DNA of 64,000 bases from Miscanthus floridulus (Eukaryota > Streptophyta > Magnoliopsida > Poales > Poaceae): positions 87,004,939 to 87,068,938 of the forward strand of contig NC_089587.1 of assembly GCF_019320115.1 (NCBI RefSeq). The letters run 5' to 3'. The notes below the pieces were generated by a model that worked only from the letters and a program-made list of their open reading frames with translations, was not told the origin of the DNA and did not search any database. A program made the translations under genes and the position numbers. This document shows positions 11,601-23,991 of this stretch, one piece after another (the stretch's first letter is position 1; each line of letters opens with the position of its first letter).

Positions 11601-13288
11601 ATTTAAAGTAGGCAATGCGAAGTGCTTGTGCATGATTAATGTAACCTTGTGCTTGTCTTACTTACTGCATGCGATGCATTGTCTATTGCACTTCCATGTA
11701 TTCATACACTTGCATATTGCATCTCATCTAGGTACGCTAGATGCACCACGTGAAGGATGCGATGTTGGAGCCAAACCCGAAGACAGCGTTTGATGGATCT
11801 ATCCCGAAGATGGAAGGACTAAGCAAGTGCTAGGACCTGAGATGTCACCTGGATGGTGCAAGCTAACTAAACTGACTTGTGTCGGATCCCAGGCAAGCCC
11901 CGGAGCATATTAAGCCTCTTAATTTCTGAAATGCAATTAAAGTATTATTGTTACATATATATTGTTGCATTAAGTTTAGGAGTTGGATGCAAACACTTGT
12001 TGCATTGGTTATCCAATCCTTGTCCAGATATTGTTACCCTAAATCCTATGTAGCTCAGGCTCATGTAGTGCTTAGCCCTGCTTAAACATGGTAGAAGTCA
12101 GGTGATTTCCTGTCACCTGCGAGATATAGGAAGATACATATGGCACGGTTGGCTATATTTGCTATCGTGGAAAAGAACCAGTCTTAATGTGAAATGAAGA
12201 CCGGACGGAGGCTTGCTGATTTGTAGTGACTCCGTCTGTGTCGATTAAGGACTGAATCTTGGAGCCTTTCCTGTTCATGTTGAACGCATGCCTCTCTCTT
12301 AGTTGGCAGTGTCCGAAGACCGACCGCGAAGCCGAGTAGCTCACCTCAGGCCGGGAGTCGATAAGTATAAAGTGCGCCTCGGAAGGGAGCCGCAGGCATG
12401 AGTCCAAGGGCAGGTGATTTAAAAGTCCTGATCGTCCTGGCAGAAGGGTAATCCCTGAGAGTGCTGGCGCTGATCGAACCCATGAATTTGGTTCCTGAGT
12501 TGTCCCAAAGGTGACCCACGGCTACCCTTGCAAAGTATGCCAGGGTGAGAGTTAGGAATACCCCCTCAGCTAAGTTGTAATTCGATTCGAGTCGTCGTCT
12601 CTCCCGGTTAGTGAGAACTTGACGGGCTTATCTCCAAAGTAGATACACTAAATAACATAATGGTTCAGAAATGATGATATGATGATGACAGCCTTATTGT
12701 ACCTGCTATGGTTAATATTGATTGCTCCTAATAAGTGAGTGCTCTAGTACAGGTGCAAATCTAGTGGACAGGTAAATGATGATAAATTTGATGTGAAGTT
12801 TAAATTGGTTACTATATTCATAAGCTCTTTTATGCAACTGTGTCTAGCTAGCCCACCTCATAAGCCTTGCATGACCTTGGTGTCTTTTATTTCTGGTTTT
12901 GACGGGTAAGTCTAGCTATGGCTCGGTGATTCTATAGTTACTTCTCATCTATATGCTTTTGTCAGATGATGTCACTTATGCTAGCAATGTATTTGGAACA
13001 TATATTAATGTAATCTTTTGAAAGCTATGTTGTTTTCACTAATCGATTTTGAAACCCAAACTGGTACTTTTAATTGTGAACCTAGTTGTAATATTATTTT
13101 CGCTGCAACCCTATGTATGTGATGTGTATTTGCTTAATCACAAGATCTTGGTTGTGATGTTGATTTACTGAGGTCTTTTGGGACACTCGGCGGACTACCG
13201 GGTTTATACGAGTGAAAGTATGCGCGTGTCAATGTGTTAGCGGGGACAGCCATACTTGATCTTGTATAAATTGGGCGGTTCTGTTACA
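8682..13288 (+). repeat. Element C 5' LTR
   Basis: Compared with the 3' LTR it has few substitutions but lacks 81 bp after GTAAGTCTAGCT (about 12915). A GC-rich island at about 9640-10310 contains chance open frames on both strands (such as 9642-10154). These show frame-disrupting and composition-driven differences from the other copy and are not called as genes. Confidence 0.88.
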
Positions 13289-13290
13289 GC

Positions 13291-13302
13291 TGGCATCAGA
13301 GC
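13291..13302 (+). promoter_or_regulatory. Element C primer binding site
   Basis: TGGCATCAGAGC, two bases after the 5' LTR, matches the initiator tRNA-Met type with one change from the usual TGGTATCAGAGC. Confidence 0.75.
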
Positions 13303-16300
13303 AAGATCAAGCATAATACTGTCATGTACATTGTTTTAAAAACAAAGTTTTTGTTTTAAAAAGCCTATTTTAACTAAAACTTTAGCTACAGGCAAAGTTA
13401 TCAAAAACTAATTTGCAAAACTATGCTAACGACATCCTCCTTTATGCCCAGTTAAGGACTATTAGGTGGCTATCTAAGTACTAACATGGGGGTTTTTACT
13501 TTCGTCGTCCATATGGCGTGCTATTGTATGGATGCCATTCGTTTGAATGGTAATGTATGGATCAATTGCCTCTACGCCCAGGTAAGTGTGAGTTGTGAGA
13601 GCATGACCGTCCAACTGTCGGTCTAGGGGAAAGTTAGCTGTGGTTACTGGAATATTTACATGTTACACCCATGTATATATGAAGGTACTTAATTGCGGGT
13701 ATATTTATCGGGTAGCTATGGATATCGAAGTATATATATCTAGGGATGTATATATGGAGAGTATCTTAGTTTACTGCTTTCATTGTGTGCTTATTTATCT
13801 CTTGTGGGGATGGGCTGTAATGAATTTGCCTGCAGGTACGCTAATCACGAATGCGTAGATTGAATATAGCTGACGACTAACTATATATCGAGAGAGTACG
13901 TGTTATGCCACCGACATAGAACGTGATTGCCACCTTAGGCTAGCAATTTTGTGAGGACGAATAGGATGAGCATGCATCATGATTGTGCTTGTGCATAAAT
14001 ATGCTTCCCTCACCTTGTTCTAATGCTAAGTAACTTGTGATCAATGTGATGTTACTATCTTCCCTGTGTGAAGCTAGACAAAATGTCTTGTCCCATGCTG
14101 CTTGAATAGCTATGCTTGAAGATAGTGTGTGATTAGCTCGTCTCGTATGTTGGCTTCCAAAGGAAATAGATGACGAGTTAATAGTTAACAAAAAGTTCAC
14201 CCCTTTGAAAACTAAATTGCTAAATGTAAGTAAAACTTGTTTTGTAGAGATATCCACATACTCAGTAAAAAGGGAAATAAAAGATAACAGTACCTTACCA
14301 CCATGTTCGCATGTTTGTGTGTAGTGGTGTTGTTGTAGGTGACTACTTGTTAGGTGCGAGCTTTGTGCTTAGTAATAGTCGCTTAAGCTAATCGAATTGA
14401 GTGTTTCGAAATGCTCGCTTAAGAACATAATATATGTGTGGATGCTCGTTATCTAGGTAGTGCCGTAGTTGTCACCCTTTTGTCCTCAGTAAGCATATGA
14501 GTGTGGAAGAGCGCTATCCTGGAGAAGCGTCCAAGTTTTGGTAATCTCAGGGTTGTCGTCTACAATTAAGTTCTCTCTTAGGAACCTAAGCCTGTACACG
14601 TGGTTGCTAGCCTTGAACATTGTGCTACGAAGACTTTATCTATGCCTTTGCTTGACCTTAGGTCCAAGCTTAGTTCCCTTGAATGCTTGCATGTTTCGTG
14701 GTTGTCCCGCTCCTGTGTGGGAGGACCCTGCTCAAAAATCCTTGTTGGACCTTATTGCTTTTTCTCCTACGGATGAGCTAGTGCAACGCTAATCGCTATC
14801 TGCCCTGGCTTTGGAACCTTTTCCTCGCAGATCATGTCATTGCTTTATCAACTGAGTCCCTAGTCAGTGCAATGGCTTTGTCCCTTGAATCTCATGTATT
14901 TTGTCTCCAACTCTTTTAAGTCTCTGGATGTTTATCAGTCTTGATCTCCTGTTGCTGCTCGACAGAACTAAATCTCATGTTAATCTTTATCTGATAATCA
15001 CTTGGGTGGACACAAGACGTATATGGAAATTAGCAAGAGTCTCCTGCTTAGTTGCCTTCGGCAATTAGGCTATGTTCTTTTGCGCTGTGTTTTGATCTTC
15101 TGATCGCCTCCTTATTGATTCCTAACCTTGTGACTATCCTTGTTTGCTATCCCTCTTTTGCACAATGCTTGTTCTTACAATCTAATTGGTGCCACTGGAA
15201 ATTTTGCTTTGGTTGTATGATCAGTAATGGTGCCACGATTAGCGATCTACGGTGCCGCGATGGAACCTAGGGCCTCCTTGTGGGCGGCTGACGCATGGTT
15301 GTGCTGCTGGGTGCACGCTGGTATCAATGTTTCTAGTCATGATCCATTGCCGAACTGCACCGATGTGTTATTTTCACGTGAGCTCTTCCTTGGTTATCTA
15401 TCCATATCTTATCAAAGATCCATATATCAGACTGAAAGTAGTAGAGCTTCCAGTTGAAGTCAAAAAAAGGATAACCTTTGAAGAACTGGTCACCGACATA
15501 AACATTAACCGACTACAAGAGGTGGTAGACAAGTGACTCCACTTGGTTGTCCCAGTATTGACGTCCGTCACCTAGTGAACAACTTATGTCATCATTGTTG
15601 GATCAGAAAGGCATACAACACTTAATGTTGGACAAATGGTTAGTCGGATAAGAATCGAACGTCACATTATGATTATGACCTGGCTATCCAAGTCTTGACT
15701 ATTATGTGCATGCTGATCGCACAGTCGAGATCAACAATCTCTAGTGTGACCCCTTGTCTACTGACTTTGATGGCGACCATCTGTTATGCGTTAATCACAA
15801 CTATTGTTGGCAAAAGTGAAGGTTGAGAACTTCTAGTGTTGAGAGACAACTGATTAGTTACTAGTCAGAAGCTTAACCTCTAGCTAAGTGACAACTTTTT
15901 GCTAATTACGAAGGCTATGTCTCGCAGAGCAATGTTAAGCAATGTAACAGCAAGCCGTTTAGCAATGCAACTACTGCCTTGTCTTCCAAAACCTATGCTA
16001 TCAAGTCAATTCCATCTTGGACAATCACACAAATAGTACAAAATGTTGTATCGGCTACGTAAGGAACAAGAGAAAGCATGTGCCTAGTTTCGATCAGCAT
16101 CATTGTGCCCCTAGGTTCCACAAACAGGTTTGTTCAAGGCTCTATTGGACGAAGTGCCAGAGAATATTCAAAAACGGTTCCTTATCTATATAGGGATGCC
16201 CTCTATGTGGAGTAATGCTTCGCGCCCTGTGAAAATAGCCCACAAGTCCAATGCTTGTGCATCGTCAAGTTGGTGTCTAGATCAACGGCGGAAATTGTTA

Positions 16301-18091
16301 CCTAAGAAACATGTTAGGAAGACTATAGCCTCCATCTTCAGCTAGAGAAAGGCTGTTGCTGCTATGAGAAAGATTATAGAGTGCAAAACACACACCTCAA
16401 TGTGTGAAGCAAAGAAAAGAAAGAACACGAAATCTATCCAGATTTTGTGGCACTAAACCGGTTATCTTCAAGCCGGCGATTAGTGACTCAAACGAAGTTG
16501 GATTTACTCCAAACTTGGTGATCTCATTCCTTGCTTAGGACCCTTCAATGTCTTAAGTTAGTTTGAGTATCGGTTGAGTAAAACATCGTATTTGAGAGAT
16601 ATCTTGTCGGCTCAGTTTGCTGCCATTTCAGAACACAGCAGTTTTGGTAGCCGCATTGTTTGGATAGTCAAACAGTGTCCGTTTGAGCTGAATTTTGGTG
16701 AGCGGTTAGAGGACTCATGGATCTATGTTTCTACCAAAATTCATGCACAATGGAGCAATAGTTTGTGAGATATGAATAGAAAACCAAAGAGTACAGAATC
16801 TGCAATTTCGCTGTGACTGCGATCATCCTTTGCATTAGACGGTTGTGTTTGTAATTCATGCCAAGAAATTACAACTTGTAGGTGTATTGCTGTTAGACAA
16901 CCCTCCATACCCTTGTGAAGATAAATTGCACCCCTATGTGCCTTGCTTTTTCCCTCTTAAATCAGCAATGCGTGAGCAGTCAAGGTGTTCTAGAAGTCAA
17001 ATTGTGCCCTTGCAATTCAAAAGTAATTGGAAAGGTGTCAAACCATAGATTTTTGGATTATGGTTTTTGAGATATTGATTGACCTAAGAATGGAAGCCTC
17101 GATGTCAAATATAGTTTAAGAAAGCTAGTTTTGCTACGATGCAAGTAAACCCAACTTGCTGTGCAACTGCACCACGAAGGCAAATTTTACTTAACCTGCT
17201 TGGTAGTGAACTAGTCCCTAGTTTTGTGATCACTTGCAACTTGTGTTGCCCTCCAAGCCTCGCTAACATCCTTCTGCATCATTGGTTCTCCAATGCTGAC
17301 ATGCCTAAGGTGTCTTCCATGTGTTTTACCCAAGGGGTTGCCTCAGATACAACTCAGATAACTGTTGCCGTTTGGATACGAGAATTCCCTTAAATAATGG
17401 TCGTCGAAAACGCTGAGTCAACAGAGTCAGCTATCACATTCACCGCTCACTCAATAGACTCAGATAATACAGTGTCGTTATCAGAGAAAGAGCACTGCAC
17501 ACATGGAACATTATGTAGCTTCCCCTCACTTGATATCTGAGTGATTGCACCGCTACAACCAGTTTGGATATTGGTTAACTAGCTTCTCATACCCTCAAAG
17601 GATGTTTACGCCGTCTATGATCACATCCTTTATGAGAAGTTGTGCTCTAGCCACTTTAGTAGAGAACTGCTTTTCAAACCTTGGGAACAAATATAGCATC
17701 GTTGCAAGGAATATCTGTCAACAGACTGTGGTCTAGTACAAAGTCCATAGGTCTATGCTATATCCACTTGGGAAGTAGACATTACAAGTATTTCGTCTAT
17801 GCTTGTATCACTCTTCGTACATCGAGGATGAAGTACATAGGACAATGCTATCTTGGATTCCTTCCAATGTAATAATGCTTTATGGACGCCAACGAAAGAA
17901 ATTCTTCAGACAACAACTTATGACAAAGAGCAAGTATCAGAAAGTGTCATGACCAAATTAGCCTCTCTGATACTCCGAAGTTAAGTGGCCTAATGCTATC
18001 ACTGATGTTGGAAACTGGATGACATGTTTCTCTTCCCTTAAAAGTCTTTTGCATCGAATCTCGGGATGCGATTCCTTTAAGGGGGGAGGGC
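13303..18091 (+). other. Element C internal region, apparently noncoding
   Basis: I looked for gag zinc knuckles, DTG/DSG protease, YxDD reverse transcriptase, DD35E integrase and chromodomain motifs and found none. Short frames such as 15052-15270 and 15252-15536 have no recognisable domain. The region ends in the purine tract that abuts the 3' LTR. An isolated 14-base match to 5S rRNA (ACTCCGAAGTTAAG, 17972-17985) is probably chance. Confidence 0.65.
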
Positions 18092-21000
18092 TGTAACACC
18101 CCAGGTGTTTGTCACCAGTTAAGCAACGGGTTTAAGCTCAACCATGACATGTTAAGTAGTGCTGGAGATGTCAAGATCAAATCTACATAATGGAGCTCCA
18201 ACTTAAACTTGGGCCACGCACATTTGCTTACATATGGACCCTTGTTAAGATTATGCAAGAGTAATGTTAAACATGCTTATTCCATGTACATTACATCCCC
18301 ATGCCTCCATCTAGACCCGTGGAAAAGTTTCATGAAGTTTGGAATCAAAAAGTCACATGAAATGATAAGTCATATCTTTGCATGAATTGCTTTATCAAGT
18401 GGATGGAAACCTATGAAGTCAACCAAACCTTGGTACCTTGCTCAAACAACTCTACTTGCACTCATGAACAAAAGTTATGAAGGGTTCATGTTGAGCAGGT
18501 GGCCAGAAAATGCTCCAATGGATCAAAAAGGATAATTTAAGCTTCATCGTGATCCTACTTTGGTCAAAGTAGAACAGTAGGTTCTATCTTAGTTTTGAGG
18601 TTGGACCTTAAATGAAAGTTGTAGTCCATAGCATGTAGAACAAACTTGGTTTTTGGACTAAGAGCTAGATCAGCTTGGAAGTAAGTCAAATCGAGGTCAC
18701 AAGATCGAATTTGCTGTTGTTTTCAGCACTTAGAATTATTCCAAGTCTGGGATTCATTGTCATTAGGTTGGCATGCCGCGTTCTTGAGTTTTTATTAAGC
18801 ATCATGCTTTGACCCAAAAATAGAAGTTGGAGATATTTCATTAGAGAAGAGCATGTAAAAAGTTGGGTCAAGTTTGATCATGTTTTGACCAACAAATTGG
18901 AGTCCTAACCGAGCAAGGCTTAATCCTTATTAAGTTGTTGACAGTGTCATTTTATGAGCTAATTATCCGCTAATCTACTGCCCTAATGACCTTGGTAACT
19001 AAATGAAATATGTAGAGCAGACCAAGGTGAGCAAATTTTGTTTTTGGCCCAATGTCTAATTCGAACCCGAGCCGGCCCAAATTGGCTCTCCACCTTGCCT
19101 ACACTGATGCCCGCCACGTGTTCGACGAAATGACGCCGTGGCCGCCATGCACCGGAGCACGCCCGACATGGCCGACGCGCGTCCGAGCTCTACGCCACGC
19201 GCCGCCTCATGCCCTGCTGCTCCAAAACCGAGCACCTATGTGTCTCCTTGCCTCCCTCACTCGCTTCTGCTCACCTAGCGCTCTTCCTCCGCACGCGCGC
19301 ACGCCAGAGCACGGCCGCCATGGAAGTCATCATAGAGCTCCGCAGCCACCACCCCTCCCTCATCCCTTGAGTCCCCTCTATCTCTCCAGTGCACCGTGGT
19401 GTCTTCGCCTGCGTGCGCCGCTCCTTATCACCGGAGTTAGCCAACCGCTGCCGCCCTCGCGCCACCGTCAGCGTGCTGCGCCGGCCGTCGGGCCATCGGT
19501 CACCGTGGCTAGGCAGCCACGAGCCACCTCCGGCCGTGTCGAGGACTCCCACGGGCACGCGCGAGCCCAACGCAGCCACAGACCCCTCCCTTGCCGCCGA
19601 CGAGCACCGCAGTGGCCGGAATCGCGAGCTCCGGCGAGCTCCTCTGCTCTGCTCGGCCAGAGAAGGAGAGGAGGACCTCGTGCGAGAAGAGAAACAAGTC
19701 CAGGGGGTTAAGTGAAGAAGTTGTGACTCAGTTGAACAGTGCCAAAAAGGATCCATTTGTTCGTGTTTAATTTGTGTTTTCCGCAGGGACCCCGATGCAA
19801 GATTTCAATCCCTTTTTCTCTGGTTTTTACAGTTTTGAATGCTCCACTTTGAAAATTCGTAGTAAATTGTAGAAAAATCGTAAAATAGTAAATAAGGACT
19901 TTTTGGAATCCTTGTGAAATTCTATATGTACTAGATCTATAATATTACATGTTTAAGTTTAAATAGTTTGCTGTAAAAATATATTTATGCAGCTAGGTTT
20001 GTAATGCTAGTGGTATTTGTCTTTTTCATAACTGTAGATCTATGGCTCCAAATGAAGTGAAATTTTTGTGGCATGCTAATCATGTGATAGTTGATGTGTG
20101 GTAAAAATTTCATGAGTATTGGATGAAGTATGAGTGAGTTATTGGTTTATCTTGCTCTCACATGATTTCTTGCTTTAGCAACTTGTCTTTTTCATAGAGC
20201 TTGCTATACATATTAAAATGGAGTGAAATTTGTACAGAAGACTATTGAGAGGATATGTGAGCTACTGTAATTTTTGTAGAATTTATTGTGCATTTTTGGT
20301 ATATGTTCATAAATACACCTTGATGTCTAAATAAATTAAGAAATGCTTTAAGAAAATTTATTTAGAGGTGAGCACCATGCTTTTTGGTGTTCTTTAGTCA
20401 TGTATGACATGTTGGTAAAGTTGGTTTTGCCCAATTATGTGTTTGCAACATAAGTTAATAATTATTTTCTTGCTGATGTGGTTTATGGACAGATCTGAGA
20501 ACTTTGCAAAGTTCTTCATGACAATATGCTTTGTTGTGAAAATTGTTTATACAAAAGTTGTAGATAATTCATGTATCTAGCTTCTGTTAAAATTTGGTGT
20601 CATTTGGACAAGTGGTTTGTGAGTTATGCCTGTTTAAAGTTGGGTTTCAGAAATGGCTGCTCTCTGTCAATTGTGGACCAGTTTCTGTAAATGTATAATT
20701 TCGACCTACTTAACTTGTGAATCATGCTATGATTGTTATAGATGAAATGTAGATAATTTTATAAGCTTTCCAAAATGTCTTCTTGCAAGTCATTTGGATT
20801 TGTGTAACTCCAGTAATAGCTAAATCTTGTAGCTGCTGTTTGCATGTCCAGAAATTGACAGATTCCAATTATAGTTGTTTGCTTGTATATTGCTAAGTGT
20901 GGCTCATACCTTTGATGATGGTTGAGTTAGAGTACCTGAGATCTTGGGAAATTTGTGTCATGCTTGGGTTGTCATCTTCTTTGCTATCGTGGGATGATAA

Positions 21001-22779
21001 ATTGTGCGATATTTAAAGTAGGCAATGCGAAGTGCTTGTGCATGATTAATGTAACCTTGTGCTTGTCTTACTTACTGCATGCGATGCATTATCTATTGCA
21101 CTTCCATGTATTCATACACTTGCATATTGCATCTCATCTAGGTACGCTAGATGCACCACGTGAAGGATGCGATGTTGGAGCCAAACCCGAAGACAACGTT
21201 TGATGGATCTATCCCGAAGATGGAAGGACTAAGCAAGTGCTAGGACCTGAGATGTCACCTGGATGGTGCAAGCTAACTAAACTGACTTGTGTCGGATCCC
21301 AGGCAAGCCCCGGAGCATATTAAGCCTCTTAATTTCTGAAATGCAATTAAAGTATTATTGTTACATATATATTGTTGCATTAAGTTTAGGTGTTGGATGC
21401 AAACACTTGCTGCATTGGTTATCCAATCCTTGTCCAGATATTGTTACCCTGAATCCTATGTAGCTCAGGCTCGTGTAGTGCTTAGCCCTACTTAAACACG
21501 GTAGAAGTCAGGTGATTTCCTATCACCTGCGAGATATAGGAAGATACATATGGCACAGTTGGCTATATTTGCTATCGTGGAAAAGAACCAGTCTTAATGT
21601 GAAATGAAGACCGGATGGAGGCTTGCCGATTTGCAGTGACTCCGTCTGTGTTGATTAAGGACTGAATCTTGGAGCCTTTCCTGTTCATGTTGAACGCATG
21701 CCTCTCTCTTAGTTGGCCGTGTCCGAAGACCGACCGCGAAGCCGAGTAGCTCACCTCAGGCCAGGAGTCGATAAGTATAAAGTGCACCTCGGAAGGGAGC
21801 CGCAGGCGTGAGTCCAAGGGCAGGTGATTTAAAAGTCCTGATCGTCCTGGCAGAAGGGTAATCCCTGAGAGTGCTGGCGCTGATCCAACCCGCGAATTTG
21901 GTTCCTGAGTTGTCCCAAAGGTGACCCACGGCTACCCTTGCAAAGTATGCCAGGGTGAGAGTTAGGAATACCCCCTTAGCTGAGTTGTAATTCGATTCGA
22001 GTCACCGTCTCTCCTGGTTAGTGAGAACTTGACGGGCTTATCTCCAAAGTAGATACACTAAATAACATAATGGTTCAGAAATGATGATATGATGATGACA
22101 GCCTTATTGTACCTGCTATGGTTAATATTGATTGCTCCTAATAAGTGAGTGGTCTAGTACAGGTGCAAATCTAGTGGACAGGTAAATGATGATAAATTTG
22201 ATGTGAAGTTTAAATTGGTTACTATATTCATAAGCTCTTTTATGCAACTGTGTCCAGCTAGCCCACCTCATAAGCCTTGCATGACCTTGGTGTCTTTTAT
22301 TTCTGGTTTTGACGGGTAAGTCTAGCTGAGTACCTTCTCGTACTCAGGGTTTATCCCACCATGTTGCAGGTGAAGTTCTCGGCCTGTGAAGATGGTGGCT
22401 AACCGCCGGTGGCTCGGTGATTCTATAGTTACTTCTCATCTATATGCTTTTGTCGGATGATGTCACTTATGCTAGCAATGTATTTGGAACATATATTAAT
22501 GTAATCTTTTGAAAGCTATGTTGTTTTCACTAATCGATTTTGAAACCCAAACTGGTACTTTTAATTGTGAACCCAGTTGTAATATTATTTTCGCTGCAAC
22601 CCTGTGTATGTGATGTGTATTTGCTTAATCACAAGATCTTGGTTGTGATGTTGATTTACCGAGGTCTTTTGGGACACTCGGCGGACTACCGGGTTTATAT
22701 GAGTGAAAGTATGCGCGTGTCAACGTGTTAGCGGGGACAGCCATACTTGATCTTGTATAAATTGGGTGGTTCTGTTATA
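18092..22779 (+). repeat. Element C 3' LTR
   Basis: This copy retains the 81-bp segment containing CTGAGTACCTTCTCGTACTC (about 22327-22407) that is missing from the 5' LTR. It ends GTTATA and is followed directly by GTTTG. The GC island with open frames recurs at about 19050-19720. Confidence 0.88.
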
Positions 22780-22784
22780 GTTTG

Positions 22785-23235
22785 TACTTAGGGCAATCTG
22801 ATGAACAAAGACTCATGTTCTTTTATGAATGTGCCTTAGTGCAATGCCCTTGTATATGATTGCTTTTGTGCTTTTTGCTCTATAGGCAATACATATCGTA
22901 TCGGCTTTTATTGTCTTTGAAGATTTTCATTTTTGAACTAGAGGTGATACCTTTCTGGTACCGGCTATTTAGAGCTGAGAACGAATCGGCTATCAAATGT
23001 TGACCGGGTGTCAGGATAACGTACCACAAAACTTTTCATATCAAAAGTCGAATGATTAATCAACCTAGGTCAAGCATCCTATTAAGCGAAACATAACTTC
23101 TTAAGAAATCCATTAACTCTGAATCGCACTCAGACTTTGACTCAGCATTCACATACGTTGGCCTAAATCCATCTCCAAGACTCAATGCTTATTTTCCTTT
23201 AATCCAATGGCCGACGTGAAGTTGCGATCTTTCTA
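22785..23235 (-). other. Element B noncoding segment between protease and nested block
   Basis: No coding sequence is seen. On the plus strand this is the continuation downstream of the antisense gene's stop codon. It contains a diverged repeat of B's own sequence at about 6055-6170: both copies contain CTAGARGTGATACC and CTGGTACCGGCTATT in the same order. Confidence 0.6.
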
Positions 23236-23991
23236 CTAAAACAAGCTTTCAGAGCTGATCGCTTGCATCGGCTGTTGGCTTTCATTGCTGATCTTAATGA
23301 AGCCTCCTTCCCATGACTTGCCAGAAAAACATTCGAAGTCTCCTAGTTCCCAAAAGACTATATCGGCTGTTGCGATACTCACAGACTCATCGGCGCGAAC
23401 CAGTTCGACGTCATCTCCATGCCATTGAATCAAACACTGATGCATGGTTGATGGTATGTAGCAATTTGTGTGAATCCAATCACGACCGAGGAACAAACTG
23501 TAAGACCCTTTCCCATCGATGACGAAGAATGTAGTGAGCAGAGTCTTGCTTCTGATTGTTAGCACAACGTTTATTGCCCCCCGGGTCTTAGATGTATTAC
23601 CTCTGAAATCATTAAGCATCATGTCAGTCTCCATCAGATCTTCTGGTCCTTTGCTAAGTTTACAAAAAGTAGTGTAAGGCATAAGATTGACAGATGCACC
23701 TCCGTCCACCAACATCTTGTTCATCGGCTTTCCATCGACAAGACCTTTCATATATAATGCCTTTAAGTGCCGATGTTTGACTGGCTTGTCAAATGTTGCT
23801 TGTTGTACAACCATCAACTTGGCAACTATCTCCTCATACTCTGATTCATCGAAATCCGAATAGACTTCTTGATCTGCCGGAGCTCTAAATTCTGATGGCA
23901 ATAGAAAAGTCATTTGGATATTAGCTGATGGTGGCTTTCTATCGGCTGTCTGTTTGGTACGCCACGCTTGAGTCTTATCGGATGCCTGAGC
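23236..23991 (-). pseudogene. Element B retropepsin-like protease domain
   Basis: An open stretch on the minus strand (from 23913) encodes an aspartic protease region of the type found in grass Ty3 elements. The active-site-like motif is LVDGGASVNLMPY, where DGG stands in place of the usual DTG, and the second conserved block is LFLGRDWIH. It follows the gag frame with the usual gag-protease order. It ends in a stop at 23236-23238 and no reverse transcriptase follows. Upstream, one in-frame stop separates it from the gag portion. Whether DGG is active is unknown; the variant is common in this group of elements as I remember it. Confidence 0.7.

Larger units (their letters stand above)
8682..22779 (+). 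mobile_element. Element C: LARD-like element with 4.6-kb LTRs (Tekay/Del type)
   Basis: The LTRs are 8682-13288 (4,607 bp) and 18092-22779 (4,688 bp). Both start TGTAACACCCCAGGTGTTTG and end GTTACA or GTTATA. A primer binding site (13291-13302) and a purine tract (CCTTTAAGGGGGGAGGGC, 18074-18091) are in place. The 4.8-kb internal region has no gag or pol that I can find. LTR length, the CTCGGGATGCGATTCC stretch before the purine tract and the TGTAACACCCC terminus fit Tekay/Del chromoviruses. Very long LTRs around a noncoding centre fit a LARD. The left flank ATCCC (8677-8681) has no right-hand partner; the right flank is GTTTG. Confidence 0.87.

Noticed and set aside
17972..17985. 14-base match to 5S rRNA (ACTCCGAAGTTAAG) near the 3' end of element C's internal region
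   Set aside because: No other 5S blocks follow at the right spacing, unlike in Cassandra. Probably chance.
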